NCBI GenBank assembly: GCA_964404295.1
Contig: CAYOJM010000073.1
Coordinates: forward strand, 6,514 to 70,513
DNA: 64,000 nt
Direction: 5' to 3'
From: Thiolapillus sp964404295
GTDB taxonomy: Bacteria > Pseudomonadota > Gammaproteobacteria > Chromatiales > Chromatiaceae
This document shows, piece by piece, positions 40,323 to 49,632 of this stretch. Position numbers and translations under genes: made by a program. How positions within the stretch are numbered: position 1 is the stretch's first letter; each line of letters begins with the position of its first letter. A model generated the notes under the pieces. That model was not told the DNA's origin, ran no database searches, and was given only the letters and a program-made list of their open reading frames with translations.

Positions 40323-42075
40323 ACGGGACAAGAGAGCGAAGATGCAGCGGCGGGCCGAGGCCTTGCCGCGCACTTACAGCGGTCGCCGTCGTTTCGTGTT
40401 GGTTCTCTTCATCCTGGCGGCCGCGGCTTTGGTGGTGCGCGCCGTGGAGCGGCAGATCTTCGAGACCGACTTTTTGAAATCCGAAGGGGCCGATCGCTAT
40501 CTGGACGAGGTGGTGGTGGCCGCCCATCGCGGCGCCATCACCGACCGCCACGGGGTGGTGCTGGCCATGAGCGCGCCGGTGGATTCCATCGCCGCCAATC
40601 CGCGGCTGTTGCGGCCGGACCATGAGCGGCTGCACGTGCTCGCCCGTGCGTTGGAGATGGACCTGGACGATCTGCGTCACCGCCTGGCCCGTTACGCCCA
40701 CCGCCATTTCATCTATTTGAAGCGACGTCTGCCCCCGGCGCGGGCCAAGCGGGTGATGGAGATGGCGCGGGCGCAAGGCATTCCAGGCCTTCAAGTGCGG
40801 CGTGAATACCGCAGGTACTATCCCGACGGCGAGATTTTCGCCCACGTGGTGGGTTTCACCGACGTGGATGAAAAAGGCCAGGAGGGGGTGGAGCTGGCTT
40901 TCGAGCAGGATCTGGCCGGTCGACCCGGCTTGAAGCGGGTGTTGCGTGATGGCCGTGGGCAGGTGGTGGCCGACGTGGAGAGCTTGCGGATGCCGCGCCC
41001 GGGGCGCAACCTGGCGCTGAGCCTGGACCAGCGCCTGCAGTACATCGCCTACCGCGAGCTCAAGGCTGCCGTGAAACGGCACCGGGCGCGAGCCGGTTCC
41101 GTGGTGGTGCTCGATCCGCGTACCGGGGAGGTGTTGGCGATGGTCAATCAGCCCGGCTACAACCCCAATGGCGACCGCAGCAGCCGCGGCGGGCGGTTGC
41201 TGAACCGGGCCGTGACCCAGGTCTTCGAGCCGGGTTCCACCATGAAGCCGTTCGTGGTGGCCGCCGCCCTGGAACGCGGCGTGGTCGGCCCTTCAGCCCG
41301 CATCGACACCGGCAAAGGCGTGCTGCGCGTGGGCCGTGACCAGGTCAAGGACCATCACCCCTTGGGGGTGGTGGACCTGCGCACGCTGCTCCAGAAATCG
41401 AGCAACGTGGGGGCCGCCAAGCTCGCCCTCGCCCTGCCCCGGGAGGAGTTGTACGACACGTTTCGCAAGCTGGGTTTTGGCGGCCGCACTGGCATCACCT
41501 ATCCCGGCGAGGTGTCCGGTCGGTTGCGACCGGCCCGCCAGTGGGCGCGCATCGAGCAGGCTACGCTCTCGTTTGGTTATGGTTTGTCGGTGACCGCCCT
41601 CCAGTTGGCCCAGGCCTACGCCGTGCTGGCTGCCGATGGGGTGCGCCGCCCGCCCACCTTGTTGCGTCGCACACAGGCGCCGGAAGGCGAACGGGTATTC
41701 AGCTCTCGGACGGCCCGAATCGTGCGTCGGCTCATGGAAGCGGTGGTCTCCCAAGGCGGCACCGGCACGGAGGCCGCGGTGCCCGGTTACCGGGTGGCGG
41801 GCAAGACCGGCACCGTGAAGAAAGCGGGAAAAGGGGGATACCAGGACGGCCGTTATGTCGCGCTGTTCGCCGGCATGGTGCCGGCAGACGCCCCTCGTCT
41901 GGTGGCGGTGGTGATGATCGACGAGCCTCGGGGCAAGGCCTATTACGGCGGACAGGTGGCGGCACCGGTCTTCGCCCGCATCATGGACGATGCCTTGCGG
42001 TTGCTCAACGTGCCTCCCGATGAGCCCGGGCCGGGACGGGGTGTGCGCCTGGTGAGCTTGGAGAAGGAACGGTGA
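40312..42075 (+). CDS. ftsI: Peptidoglycan transpeptidase FtsI (PBP3)
   Basis: The 587-residue septal class B penicillin-binding protein. N-terminal helix about 23-42, dimerisation domain (AHRGAITDRHGVVLAMS; RRYYPDGEIFAHVVGFTD) and transpeptidase domain with SxxK at Ser 309 (GSTMKPF), SSN at 363-365 and KTGT at 498-501. ATG 40312 overlaps ftsL by 11 bp; ATG 40354 or nearby would cut into the cytoplasmic tail. It cross-links septal peptidoglycan in complex with FtsW, encoded six genes on. Confidence 0.95.
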   Translation: MATRRDKRAKMQRRAEALPRTYSGRRRFVLVLFILAAAALVVRAVERQIFETDFLKSEGADRYLDEVVVAAHRGAITDRHGVVLAMSAPVDSIAANPRLLRPDHERLHVLARALEMDLDDLRHRLARYAHRHFIYLKRRLPPARAKRVMEMARAQGIPGLQVRREYRRYYPDGEIFAHVVGFTDVDEKGQEGVELAFEQDLAGRPGLKRVLRDGRGQVVADVESLRMPRPGRNLALSLDQRLQYIAYRELKAAVKRHRARAGSVVVLDPRTGEVLAMVNQPGYNPNGDRSSRGGRLLNRAVTQVFEPGSTMKPFVVAAALERGVVGPSARIDTGKGVLRVGRDQVKDHHPLGVVDLRTLLQKSSNVGAAKLALALPREELYDTFRKLGFGGRTGITYPGEVSGRLRPARQWARIEQATLSFGYGLSVTALQLAQAYAVLAADGVRRPPTLLRRTQAPEGERVFSSRTARIVRRLMEAVVSQGGTGTEAAVPGYRVAGKTGTVKKAGKGGYQDGRYVALFAGMVPADAPRLVAVVMIDEPRGKAYYGGQVAAPVFARIMDDALRLLNVPPDEPGPGRGVRLVSLEKER

Positions 42076-43601
42076 TGGCCTTGGAACGACAACCGGAGGC
42101 GCGGATGACGGCCGGCCGGCTGCTCGGAGGCGAGGGTCTGCCGCCGGGCGCATGGGAGCGGGTGGTGTTGACCGGTCTCGCCTTGGACAGCCGACGGGTG
42201 GCGCCGGGGGTTCTGTTCCTGGCGCGCGCCGGTACCCGCGCCCATGGGCTGGAACACGCGGCGGCGGCGGTGGACGGTGGTGCAGTGATGATCCTGGCCG
42301 AACCCGATGCGCGCTGGCCGGTTTCGGTCATGGCCGATCTCTCTCGCCGGTTGGGCGTTCCCGTGCTGCCGCTGCCGTCGCTTTCCCGCCGCGCCAGCGC
42401 CATCGCCGCCCGTTTCCATGGCGAGCCGGCGCGACGCATGCGCATGCTCGGTGTCACCGGCACCAACGGCAAGACCAGCGTCACCCTGTTCACCGCCCAA
42501 GCGCTGGACGGATACCGTCGCTGCGCGGTCACGGGCACCGTGGGCAACGGGTTTCCCGGCGCCCTCGCGCCGGCGACCCACACCACACCGGATGCGGTGG
42601 AGGCCCAGCGGCTGCTCGCCGGTCTCCATGCGGCGGGGGCGCAGGCGGTGGCCATGGAGGTCTCTTCCCATGCGCTGGATCAGTACCGGCTCGAAGCGGT
42701 GCCCTTCCACACCGCGGTGTTCACCAACCTCAGTCGGGATCATCTCGACTATCACGGGTCCATGCGCGCCTATGCCGCCGCCAAGCGGCGTCTGTTCGAG
42801 TGGCCTGGCTTGCAGTTCGCGGTGATCCACACCGACGACGATTTCGGCGCCGAGCTGGTGCCGGCGCTTCGAGGGCGGGTGCGCACGGTGGCGTGTCATC
42901 GCGGCGGCCGGACCCTGGGTGCCGACGAGTTCGTCCGTTTGGAGGGATTGAGCCAGGGCGAGCGGGGGTTGGTGCTGGACGTGGCCAGCTCCTGGGGTCG
43001 GGGACACATCCGAAGCCCTTTGGTGGGGGATTTCAACGCCACCAACCTGCTTCTGGTCTTGGGCGTGCTGCTCTCCTGGGGGCTGACCATGGACGAGGCG
43101 GCGGCTCGCCTGGAAGCGCTCGAGCCGGTGCCCGGCCGCATGCAGCGGTTCGGCGGTGGGGATCGGCCGTTGGTGGTGGTGGACTACGCCCACACACCCG
43201 ATGCGTTGCAACGCGCCTTGACCAGCCTCAGGCCCCACACGCGCGGTCGGTTGTGGTGCGTGTTCGGCTGCGGCGGTGATCGCGATCGCGGCAAGCGGCC
43301 GCAGATGGGGCGGATCGCCGAGGCGCTGGCCGATCGCGTGGTGATCACCGACGACAACCCTCGGCACGAGCCCTCGGCCAGCATCATCGCCGACATTCTC
43401 GAAGGGATGGAGGCGCCGGGACGGGCGGTGGTGATTCCCGACCGCGCCTGGGCCATCGCCACCGCCCTCGACGAAGCGCGACCCGGTGACGTGGTGCTCC
43501 TGGCCGGCAAGGGACATGAAACCCGTCAACAGGTGGGTGACCTCGAAATTCCTTTCAGCGACGTGGAGCAGGTGCGCCGCTGGTTGGAGGTGGACGCATG
43601 A
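42075..43601 (+). CDS. murE: UDP-MurNAc-tripeptide synthetase (meso-DAP adding)
   Basis: A 508-residue Mur ligase. ATP site GVTGTNGKTSV (126-136), central EVSSHALDQYR and NLSRDHLDYHGSM, and the specificity motif DNPRHE at about 427-432, which marks meso-diaminopimelate rather than lysine as substrate. ATG 42075 shares its A with the ftsI stop; GTG 42072 directly before it is also possible. Adds the third residue of the stem peptide. Confidence 0.96.
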   Translation: MALERQPEARMTAGRLLGGEGLPPGAWERVVLTGLALDSRRVAPGVLFLARAGTRAHGLEHAAAAVDGGAVMILAEPDARWPVSVMADLSRRLGVPVLPLPSLSRRASAIAARFHGEPARRMRMLGVTGTNGKTSVTLFTAQALDGYRRCAVTGTVGNGFPGALAPATHTTPDAVEAQRLLAGLHAAGAQAVAMEVSSHALDQYRLEAVPFHTAVFTNLSRDHLDYHGSMRAYAAAKRRLFEWPGLQFAVIHTDDDFGAELVPALRGRVRTVACHRGGRTLGADEFVRLEGLSQGERGLVLDVASSWGRGHIRSPLVGDFNATNLLLVLGVLLSWGLTMDEAAARLEALEPVPGRMQRFGGGDRPLVVVDYAHTPDALQRALTSLRPHTRGRLWCVFGCGGDRDRGKRPQMGRIAEALADRVVITDDNPRHEPSASIIADILEGMEAPGRAVVIPDRAWAIATALDEARPGDVVLLAGKGHETRQQVGDLEIPFSDVEQVRRWLEVDA

Positions 43602-44968
43602 TCGGTTTCACCCTTTCGGAGCTGGCGCGGGCGCTTCCTGCGGAACACATCGGCGCCGATGCGCGGATCACCGGTGTGGACACCGACAGCCGCACCGTGG
43701 CGCCCGGTCGCCTCTTCGTCGCATTGCGCGGACCTCGGTTCGATGGCCACGATTTCCTTGAGGCGGCCGCGGAGCGGGGGGCCTCCGGCGCCCTGGTGGC
43801 GCAGCGGACGAGCGCGGCGCTGCCCTGCCTGCGGGTGGCGGACACGCGGTTGGGTCTGGGACGTTTGGGCGCCTTGTGGCGGCAAAGGTCGGGGGCCCGC
43901 CTGGTGGCGGTGACCGGCAGCAACGGCAAGACCACGGTCAAGGAGATGTTGGCGTCGATCCTTTCGCAGACGGCGCCCACCTTGGCCACCCAAGGCAATC
44001 TCAACAACGACATCGGAGTGCCGATCACGCTCTGTCGCCTCCAGGAAGAAGCCTTCGCCGTGATCGAAATGGGTGCCAACCATCCCGGCGAGATCGGTTA
44101 TCTGAGTCGGCTGGCGCGTCCTCAAGTGGCGGTGCTCAACAACGCCGGACGGGCGCACCTGGAAGGGTTCGGCAGTGTCCGCGCCGTGGCGCGGGCCAAG
44201 GCCGAGATCCTGGAGGGACTCGCGCCGGATGGGGTGTTCGTCTTCAATGCAGACGATCCACACGCCCCTTTGTGGCGGGAGCTTGCGGGCGATCGGCCGG
44301 TGCTCACTTTCGGTGTCCAGAGGCCGGCGGACGTTTCCAGTCCCCCCGGTGCGCTTGAGCTGGACTGGAATGGAGGAGCGTTTCACAGCGCGTTTCCGGT
44401 GCAGACGCCGGCCGGAGTATTCAATGTGCGGCTGGCGCTCATCGGTGAACACAACAGAATGAACGCTCTGGCCGCGGTGGCCGCCGCCCACGCGCTGGGG
44501 GTGGGGCCGCAGGCCATGATCGAGGGGCTGGCGCGGCTTCGACCGGTGAAGGGGCGGTTGACCCCGCGGCGGGCACCCGAGGACGTTCTGGTGGTGGATG
44601 ACAGCTACAACGCCAATCCCGAGTCGGTGAGGATGGCGGTGGAGGTGCTCTGCCGCGCCCCTGGACGCAAGCTTCTGGTCCTGGGTGATTTGGGCGAGCT
44701 GGGCGCGGGTGCCGAGGGGCTCCACCGAGAACTGGGCCTGCTCGCGCGCTCGCGGGGGGTGGATCTGTTCTTCACCTGTGGACGGCTGAGCCGGGCCGCC
44801 GCCGAGGCTTTCGGTGACGGCGCCCGCCACTTCGATGCGCAAGAAAGTCTGGTGGCCGCCTTGCGCGCCCGGCTGCGACCGCACGACACGGTACTGGTGA
44901 AAGGTTCCAGGGCCGCGGCCATGGAACGTGTGGTGGAAGCCTTGTGCGGGGAGGAGGGCGGATGCTGA
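43598..44968 (+). CDS. murF: UDP-MurNAc-pentapeptide synthetase (D-Ala-D-Ala adding)
   Basis: A 456-residue Mur ligase with ATP site VTGSNGKTTVKEML (about 104-117), EMGANHPGEIGYLSRLARP, NNAGRAHLEGFGS and the C-terminal DDSYNANPESVRMAVEVL, the MurF signature. It attaches D-Ala-D-Ala made by Ddl (52100) to the MurE product. Overlaps murE by 4 bp and mraY by 7 bp. Confidence 0.96.
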   Translation: MIGFTLSELARALPAEHIGADARITGVDTDSRTVAPGRLFVALRGPRFDGHDFLEAAAERGASGALVAQRTSAALPCLRVADTRLGLGRLGALWRQRSGARLVAVTGSNGKTTVKEMLASILSQTAPTLATQGNLNNDIGVPITLCRLQEEAFAVIEMGANHPGEIGYLSRLARPQVAVLNNAGRAHLEGFGSVRAVARAKAEILEGLAPDGVFVFNADDPHAPLWRELAGDRPVLTFGVQRPADVSSPPGALELDWNGGAFHSAFPVQTPAGVFNVRLALIGEHNRMNALAAVAAAHALGVGPQAMIEGLARLRPVKGRLTPRRAPEDVLVVDDSYNANPESVRMAVEVLCRAPGRKLLVLGDLGELGAGAEGLHRELGLLARSRGVDLFFTCGRLSRAAAEAFGDGARHFDAQESLVAALRARLRPHDTVLVKGSRAAAMERVVEALCGEEGGC

Positions 44969-46044
44969 TCTGGCTCACCGACTGGTTGGCCCAGTTCGAT
45001 CCCGCGTTCAGGGTGTTCCATTACATCACCTTGCGCGCCATCCTCGGTGTGCTCACGGCCTTGATCATCTCTTTTGTGGTGGGGCCGGTGATGATTCGGC
45101 GTCTGGCCCAGTACAAGATTGGACAGACGGTGCGCGACGACGGACCCGAGACCCACCTCTCCAAGGCCGGGACCCCCACCATGGGCGGCGCGCTGATCTT
45201 GGTGGCCGTAGCCGTTTCGGTGTTGCTGTGGGCGCGGCTGGACAACCGCTACGTCTGGATCGTGCTGCTCACCACCTTGGCTTTCGGCGTGGTCGGTTTG
45301 GTGGACGACTATCGCAAACTGGTGTTGCGCGATCCCAAGGGGTTGCCGGCCCGTTGGAAGTATTTCTGGCAGTCGGTGTTCGGTTTCACCGCCGCCTGGG
45401 CCCTCTACGCCACTGCCCAGTCGCCCGCCGAGACCCAGCTCATCGTGCCTTTCTTCAAGGACGTGGTGGTCGATCTGGGGCCTTGGTTCGTGCTGTTGGC
45501 CTACTTTGTCATCGTCGGCGCTTCCAACGCGGTGAACCTCACCGACGGCCTCGACGGGCTGGCCATCCTGCCCACGGTGATGGTGGCCGGCGCGCTCGGT
45601 GTCTTCGCCTACGTCTCGGGGCACCTTTATCTTTCCAAGTATTTGTTCATTCCCTATCTATCGGGGGTGGGCGAACTCACCGTCTTTTGTGGCGCCCTGG
45701 TGGGTGCCGGCCTGGGGTTTCTCTGGTTCAACGCTTATCCGGCCCAGGTTTTCATGGGGGACGTGGGGGCGCTGGCCCTGGGTGCGGCGCTCGGCGTGGT
45801 GGCGGTGGCGGTTCGCCAGGAGCTGGTGCTCTTCATCATGGGCGGTCTGTTCGTGGTGGAGACGGTGTCGGTGATCCTGCAGGTCGCCTCTTACAAACTG
45901 ACCGGTCGGCGCATCTTCCGGATGGCGCCCTTGCACCACCATTTCGAATTGAAAGGATGGCCGGAGCCCAGAGTCATCGTCCGATTCTGGATCGTGACGG
46001 TGATCCTGGTGCTCATCGGCCTGGCCACTTTGAAGATCCGGTGA
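44962..46044 (+). CDS. mraY: Phospho-MurNAc-pentapeptide transferase
   Basis: The 360-residue product (same length as E. coli) has about 10 membrane helices and forms lipid I from undecaprenyl phosphate and UDP-MurNAc-pentapeptide. Catalytic Asp/His motifs: GPETHLSKAGTPTMGG, GLVDDYRKL, NAVNLTDGLDGLAI and MAPLHHHFELKGWPE. ATG 44962 has GGAGGAGG at good spacing; a GTG 18 bp earlier is less likely. Stop overlaps murD ATG by 1 base. Confidence 0.96.
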   Translation: MLIWLTDWLAQFDPAFRVFHYITLRAILGVLTALIISFVVGPVMIRRLAQYKIGQTVRDDGPETHLSKAGTPTMGGALILVAVAVSVLLWARLDNRYVWIVLLTTLAFGVVGLVDDYRKLVLRDPKGLPARWKYFWQSVFGFTAAWALYATAQSPAETQLIVPFFKDVVVDLGPWFVLLAYFVIVGASNAVNLTDGLDGLAILPTVMVAGALGVFAYVSGHLYLSKYLFIPYLSGVGELTVFCGALVGAGLGFLWFNAYPAQVFMGDVGALALGAALGVVAVAVRQELVLFIMGGLFVVETVSVILQVASYKLTGRRIFRMAPLHHHFELKGWPEPRVIVRFWIVTVILVLIGLATLKIR

Positions 46045-47408
46045 TGGAGACGGGAACGGCCATACGACACAAACGGCTGCCGCTGCGAGCCCTGGTGGTG
46101 GGGCTGGGCAAGACCGGCCTCTCGTGTGCCCGCTGGCTCGATGAGCAGGGTTATCGGGTGGCGGTCACCGACAGCCGTTCGGAACCGCCTGGGCTGGAGG
46201 CGTTGCGCCGCGAGCTGCCCGACGTGGGTCTGTTCCTCGGGGGGTTCGCCGAGGAGGCGTTTGCCCACGCCGATCTCCTGGTGGTGAGTCCGGGCGTTTC
46301 GCTAGAGACTCCTCAGGTGCGAGCCGCTCGGGCCCGGGGGGTGCCGGCTGTGGGCGACGTGGAACTGTTCGCTCGGGTGGTGGACCGGCCCGTGGCCGCC
46401 ATCACCGGCTCCAACGGCAAAAGCACGGTGACCACCCTGGTGGGGCTGATGGCGCAACGGGCCGGCCTGGACGCGGCGGTGGGGGGCAATCTGGGGGAAC
46501 CGGTATTGGAGCTTCTGCGGCGCCGGGCGGAGCTCTATGTGGTGGAACTCTCGAGCTTCCAGCTTGAGACCACCGAGAGCCTCAGCCCCGCGGTGGCGGC
46601 GGTGCTCAACGTGAGCGCCGATCATCTGGACCGCTATCCCTCTCTCGAAGCCTATGCAGAGGCCAAAGCGCGCATCTACCAAAACGCCGAGGTGGCGGTG
46701 TGCAACGCCGACGATCCGCGTGTGAAGGCCATGCCTCGTGCAGGGGAAACCCTTTTCTTCACCCTCGGAGCGCCCGAGTCCGAGCAGACGTTCGGGGTGC
46801 GCCGGATCGGGGACGAACCCTGGCTCTGCCGCGGAGGGATTCCTTTGGTGAGGGCGGATGCCCTGCGCATGCCGGGACTTCACAACAGGGCCAATGCCTT
46901 GGCCGCATTGGCCATGGGCAGCGCCCTGGGCCTGTCCATGGAGGCCATGCTGGAAGCGGTGTGTGCATTCCCGGGACTGCCGCACCGCACCGAACATCTG
47001 GGGCGGTACCGGGAAGTGGACTGGTACAACGATTCCAAGGCCACCAATCCCGGCGCCACCATCGCCGCCCTCGAAGGGCTGGCTTCCGCGAAGGGCCGCA
47101 CCGTGCTCATCGCCGGCGGTCAAGGCAAGGGCGCCGATTTCAGCGTGCTGGCACCGGTGGTGAAAGCGCATGTCCGCGCCGTGGTCCTGTTGGGAGAAGA
47201 TGCCGAAGCGTTGGCGGAGGCTCTGGAAGGGGCGGCGCCCTTGCATCGCGCGGCGGACATGGCCGAAGCGGTGGAAAAGGCGGCGGCGCTCGCCCAGCCG
47301 GGGGATCGCGTGCTGCTCTCGCCTGCGTGTGCCAGTTTCGACATGTTCCGGGGATTCGAGCACCGCGGCGAGGTGTTCCGCCGTTGCGTGGAGGCGTGTG
47401 TGTCATGA
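46044..47408 (+). CDS. murD: UDP-MurNAc-L-alanine--D-glutamate ligase
   Basis: A 454-residue Mur ligase. N-terminal Rossmann part VVGLGKTGLSCARWL, ATP site ITGSNGKSTVTTL (about 119-131), ELSSFQLETT, NVSADHLDRY, GLPHRTEHLG, YNDSKATNPGATIAAL and LSPACASFDMFRGFEHRG. It adds D-Glu as the second stem residue. TGATG overlap with mraY, with GTG 46041 as an alternative start 3 bp upstream. 4-bp overlap with ftsW. Confidence 0.96.
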   Translation: METGTAIRHKRLPLRALVVGLGKTGLSCARWLDEQGYRVAVTDSRSEPPGLEALRRELPDVGLFLGGFAEEAFAHADLLVVSPGVSLETPQVRAARARGVPAVGDVELFARVVDRPVAAITGSNGKSTVTTLVGLMAQRAGLDAAVGGNLGEPVLELLRRRAELYVVELSSFQLETTESLSPAVAAVLNVSADHLDRYPSLEAYAEAKARIYQNAEVAVCNADDPRVKAMPRAGETLFFTLGAPESEQTFGVRRIGDEPWLCRGGIPLVRADALRMPGLHNRANALAALAMGSALGLSMEAMLEAVCAFPGLPHRTEHLGRYREVDWYNDSKATNPGATIAALEGLASAKGRTVLIAGGQGKGADFSVLAPVVKAHVRAVVLLGEDAEALAEALEGAAPLHRAADMAEAVEKAAALAQPGDRVLLSPACASFDMFRGFEHRGEVFRRCVEACVS

Positions 47409-48580
47409 CCGAACTGGCTTGCCGTGCCCGGACGGACCGGATCTTACCCGCCGGCATCGACGGCTGGCTGGTCGTGGCGGTGGTGGCGCTGACCGCTCTG
47501 GGGGTGGTGATGGTGGCATCCGCATCCTTGCACCTGGGCGGCGCCCGGGGGGCGCCTTTCGCTTACCTGGAGAAGCATCTGTTGGCCTTGGCGCTTGGAA
47601 CCGCCGGCGCCCTGCTGGCGCTGCGGCTGCCCGTCGCCTGGTTGGAGAAGGCCAGCCCGGCGCTCTATTTCTTTGGATTGGCCCTGTTGGCGTTGGTGCT
47701 CGTGCCCGGGGTGGGCAAGACGGTGAACGGCGCCACCCGTTGGGTGGCGGTCGGGGGACTCAACATCCAGACCTCGGAGTTCATGAAGCTCTTCATCGTT
47801 TTTTACATGGCCGGTTACCTGGTGCGACGCAAGGTGGAGGTGGCCCACACCCTGTGGGGCGTGGTCAAGCCGGTGATGCTGGTGGCGCTGGCGGCCATGC
47901 TGCTCATGGCTCAGCCCGATTTCGGTACCACGGTGGTCCTGCTGGCCACGGTGATGGGCATGCTTTTCCTCGGCGGTGCGCCGCTTTGGCAGTTTGGAGC
48001 GCTGTTCCTGCTGGTGCTGGCAGGCGGCGCTGCGTTGGTGGTGACTTCGCCTTACCGCCTGGAACGGGTCACGTCGTTTCTCGATCCCTGGTCCGATCCT
48101 CTGGATTCCGGTTACCAACTCACCCAGGCGCTCATCGCTTTCGGGCGGGGGGAGTGGACCGGCGTCGGCTTGGGCAATGGGATCCAGAAGCAGTTTTATC
48201 TCCCCGAGGCCCACACCGATTTCATCATGGCGGTCATCGGCGAAGAGTTCGGCTTGTTGGGTACCCTGGCGGTGATCCTGTTGTTCGCGGTGGTGGTCTG
48301 GCGCGCCTTCGCCGTGGGCGCCAAGGCCGAGGACGCCGGCAACGGCTACGCCGCCCATGTCGCCTGGGGAATCGGCTTGTGGCTGGGGCTTCAGGCCTTC
48401 GTCAATATCGGTGTCAACGTGGGCCTGTTGCCCACCAAGGGGCTGACCTTGCCTTTCGTCAGCTACGGCAGCAACAGTCTCATCGTCAGTTGCGTGGCGG
48501 TGGGGGTGCTGCTGCGCATCCACTGGGAAGCCTGCGCCGAAAAAGGTGTGGCGGGAGGTGTGCCGTGGCGCGCGTCCTGA
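47405..48580 (+). CDS. ftsW: Septal peptidoglycan polymerase FtsW
   Basis: A 391-residue SEDS-family protein with about 10 membrane helices, the glycosyltransferase partner of FtsI. Marks: GVGKTVNGATRWVAVGGLNIQTSEFMKL, the catalytic-Asp loop YLPEAHTDFIMAVIGEEFGLLG and the C-terminal GLTLPFVSYGSNSLIVSC. Directly before murG, whose product makes its lipid II substrate. GTG start of murG lies inside its end (16-bp overlap). Confidence 0.95.
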   Translation: MTELACRARTDRILPAGIDGWLVVAVVALTALGVVMVASASLHLGGARGAPFAYLEKHLLALALGTAGALLALRLPVAWLEKASPALYFFGLALLALVLVPGVGKTVNGATRWVAVGGLNIQTSEFMKLFIVFYMAGYLVRRKVEVAHTLWGVVKPVMLVALAAMLLMAQPDFGTTVVLLATVMGMLFLGGAPLWQFGALFLLVLAGGAALVVTSPYRLERVTSFLDPWSDPLDSGYQLTQALIAFGRGEWTGVGLGNGIQKQFYLPEAHTDFIMAVIGEEFGLLGTLAVILLFAVVVWRAFAVGAKAEDAGNGYAAHVAWGIGLWLGLQAFVNIGVNVGLLPTKGLTLPFVSYGSNSLIVSCVAVGVLLRIHWEACAEKGVAGGVPWRAS

Positions 48581-49632
48581 TCATGGCGGGCGGCACCGGG
48601 GGGCATGTGTTTCCCGCCCTGGCGGTGGCCCGTGTCTTGTGCGCGCGCGGCTGGGAAGTGAGCTGGATGGGCACGCCGGACAGCTTCGAATCCCGTACCG
48701 TTCCTGCCGCCGGTTTTGCCCTGGAGACGGTGGCCGCCCATCGGTTGCGTGGACAGGGGGTCGCCGGCCTCGTGCTGGCGCCTTTCCGGCTGGTGCGAGC
48801 GGCGGCCCAAGCGTGGCGCCTCATGGGCCGGATCCGGCCCCAAGTGGTGCTGGGCATGGGTGGATTCGTGGCTGCGCCCGGAGGGTTGGCCAGCCGCTTG
48901 CGTGGTCTGCCGTTGGTGATCCATGAACAGAATGCCGTGCCGGGCATGACCAACCGCTGGCTGGCCCGCATCGCCACTCGGGTGCTGGAGGCTTTTCCAG
49001 GCAGTTTTCCAAAAGGGATCGGTGCGGTGCCCACGGGCAATCCCGTGCGTGCCGAGTTGGTGGACCTGCCGCCGCCGGAACGGAGAATGGCCTCCCGCAG
49101 CGGGCCGGTTCGGGTGCTGGTGTTGGGCGGCTCACTCGGGGCACAGGCGCTCAACGAACGGCTGGCCGGGGTGTTGGTGCGGGCCGGCGTGCCCCTGCAG
49201 ATTCGCCATCAGGCCGGTCGGGACAAGGCGGAGGTTGCCCGTGCGGCCTATCGGGACGCCGGGCTCGAAGCCCGGGTGACGCCGTTCATCGACGACATGG
49301 GGGAAGCCTACGCCTGGGCCGATCTGGTGGTCTGTCGCGCCGGTGCCATCACCGTGGCCGAACTGGCGGTGGTGGGCGTGGCGTCCATTCTGGTGCCCTA
49401 TCCCCATGCGGTGGACGACCACCAGGCCCGCAACGCTGAGTTCTTGGTGGCCGGGGGAGCGGCGCGCATGGTGCGTCAGGACGAATTGGAGGATGAGACC
49501 ACGGTCGAGACCTTGAAAGCGCTTCTCGGTGATCGCCGTCGGCTGTTGGAGATGGCGCGAAAGGCCCGCGCGCTGGGTCGGCCCGACGCCGCCGACGCGG
49601 TGGCGCGGCAGGTGATGGAGGTGGTGGCATGA
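48565..49632 (+). CDS. murG: Lipid II synthase (GlcNAc transferase MurG)
   Basis: A 355-residue GT28 enzyme adding GlcNAc to lipid I on the inner face of the membrane. Loops MAGGTGGHVFPALAVA (about 7-22) and GMGGFVAAPGG, HEQNAVPGMTNRWL, and the donor-binding CRAGAITVAELAVVGVASILVPYPHAVDDHQ. GTG 48565 has GGAGG at 48554; the normal family N-terminus begins here (ARVLIMAGGTGG). Overlaps ftsW by 16 bp and murC by 4 bp. Confidence 0.96.
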   Translation: MARVLIMAGGTGGHVFPALAVARVLCARGWEVSWMGTPDSFESRTVPAAGFALETVAAHRLRGQGVAGLVLAPFRLVRAAAQAWRLMGRIRPQVVLGMGGFVAAPGGLASRLRGLPLVIHEQNAVPGMTNRWLARIATRVLEAFPGSFPKGIGAVPTGNPVRAELVDLPPPERRMASRSGPVRVLVLGGSLGAQALNERLAGVLVRAGVPLQIRHQAGRDKAEVARAAYRDAGLEARVTPFIDDMGEAYAWADLVVCRAGAITVAELAVVGVASILVPYPHAVDDHQARNAEFLVAGGAARMVRQDELEDETTVETLKALLGDRRRLLEMARKARALGRPDAADAVARQVMEVVA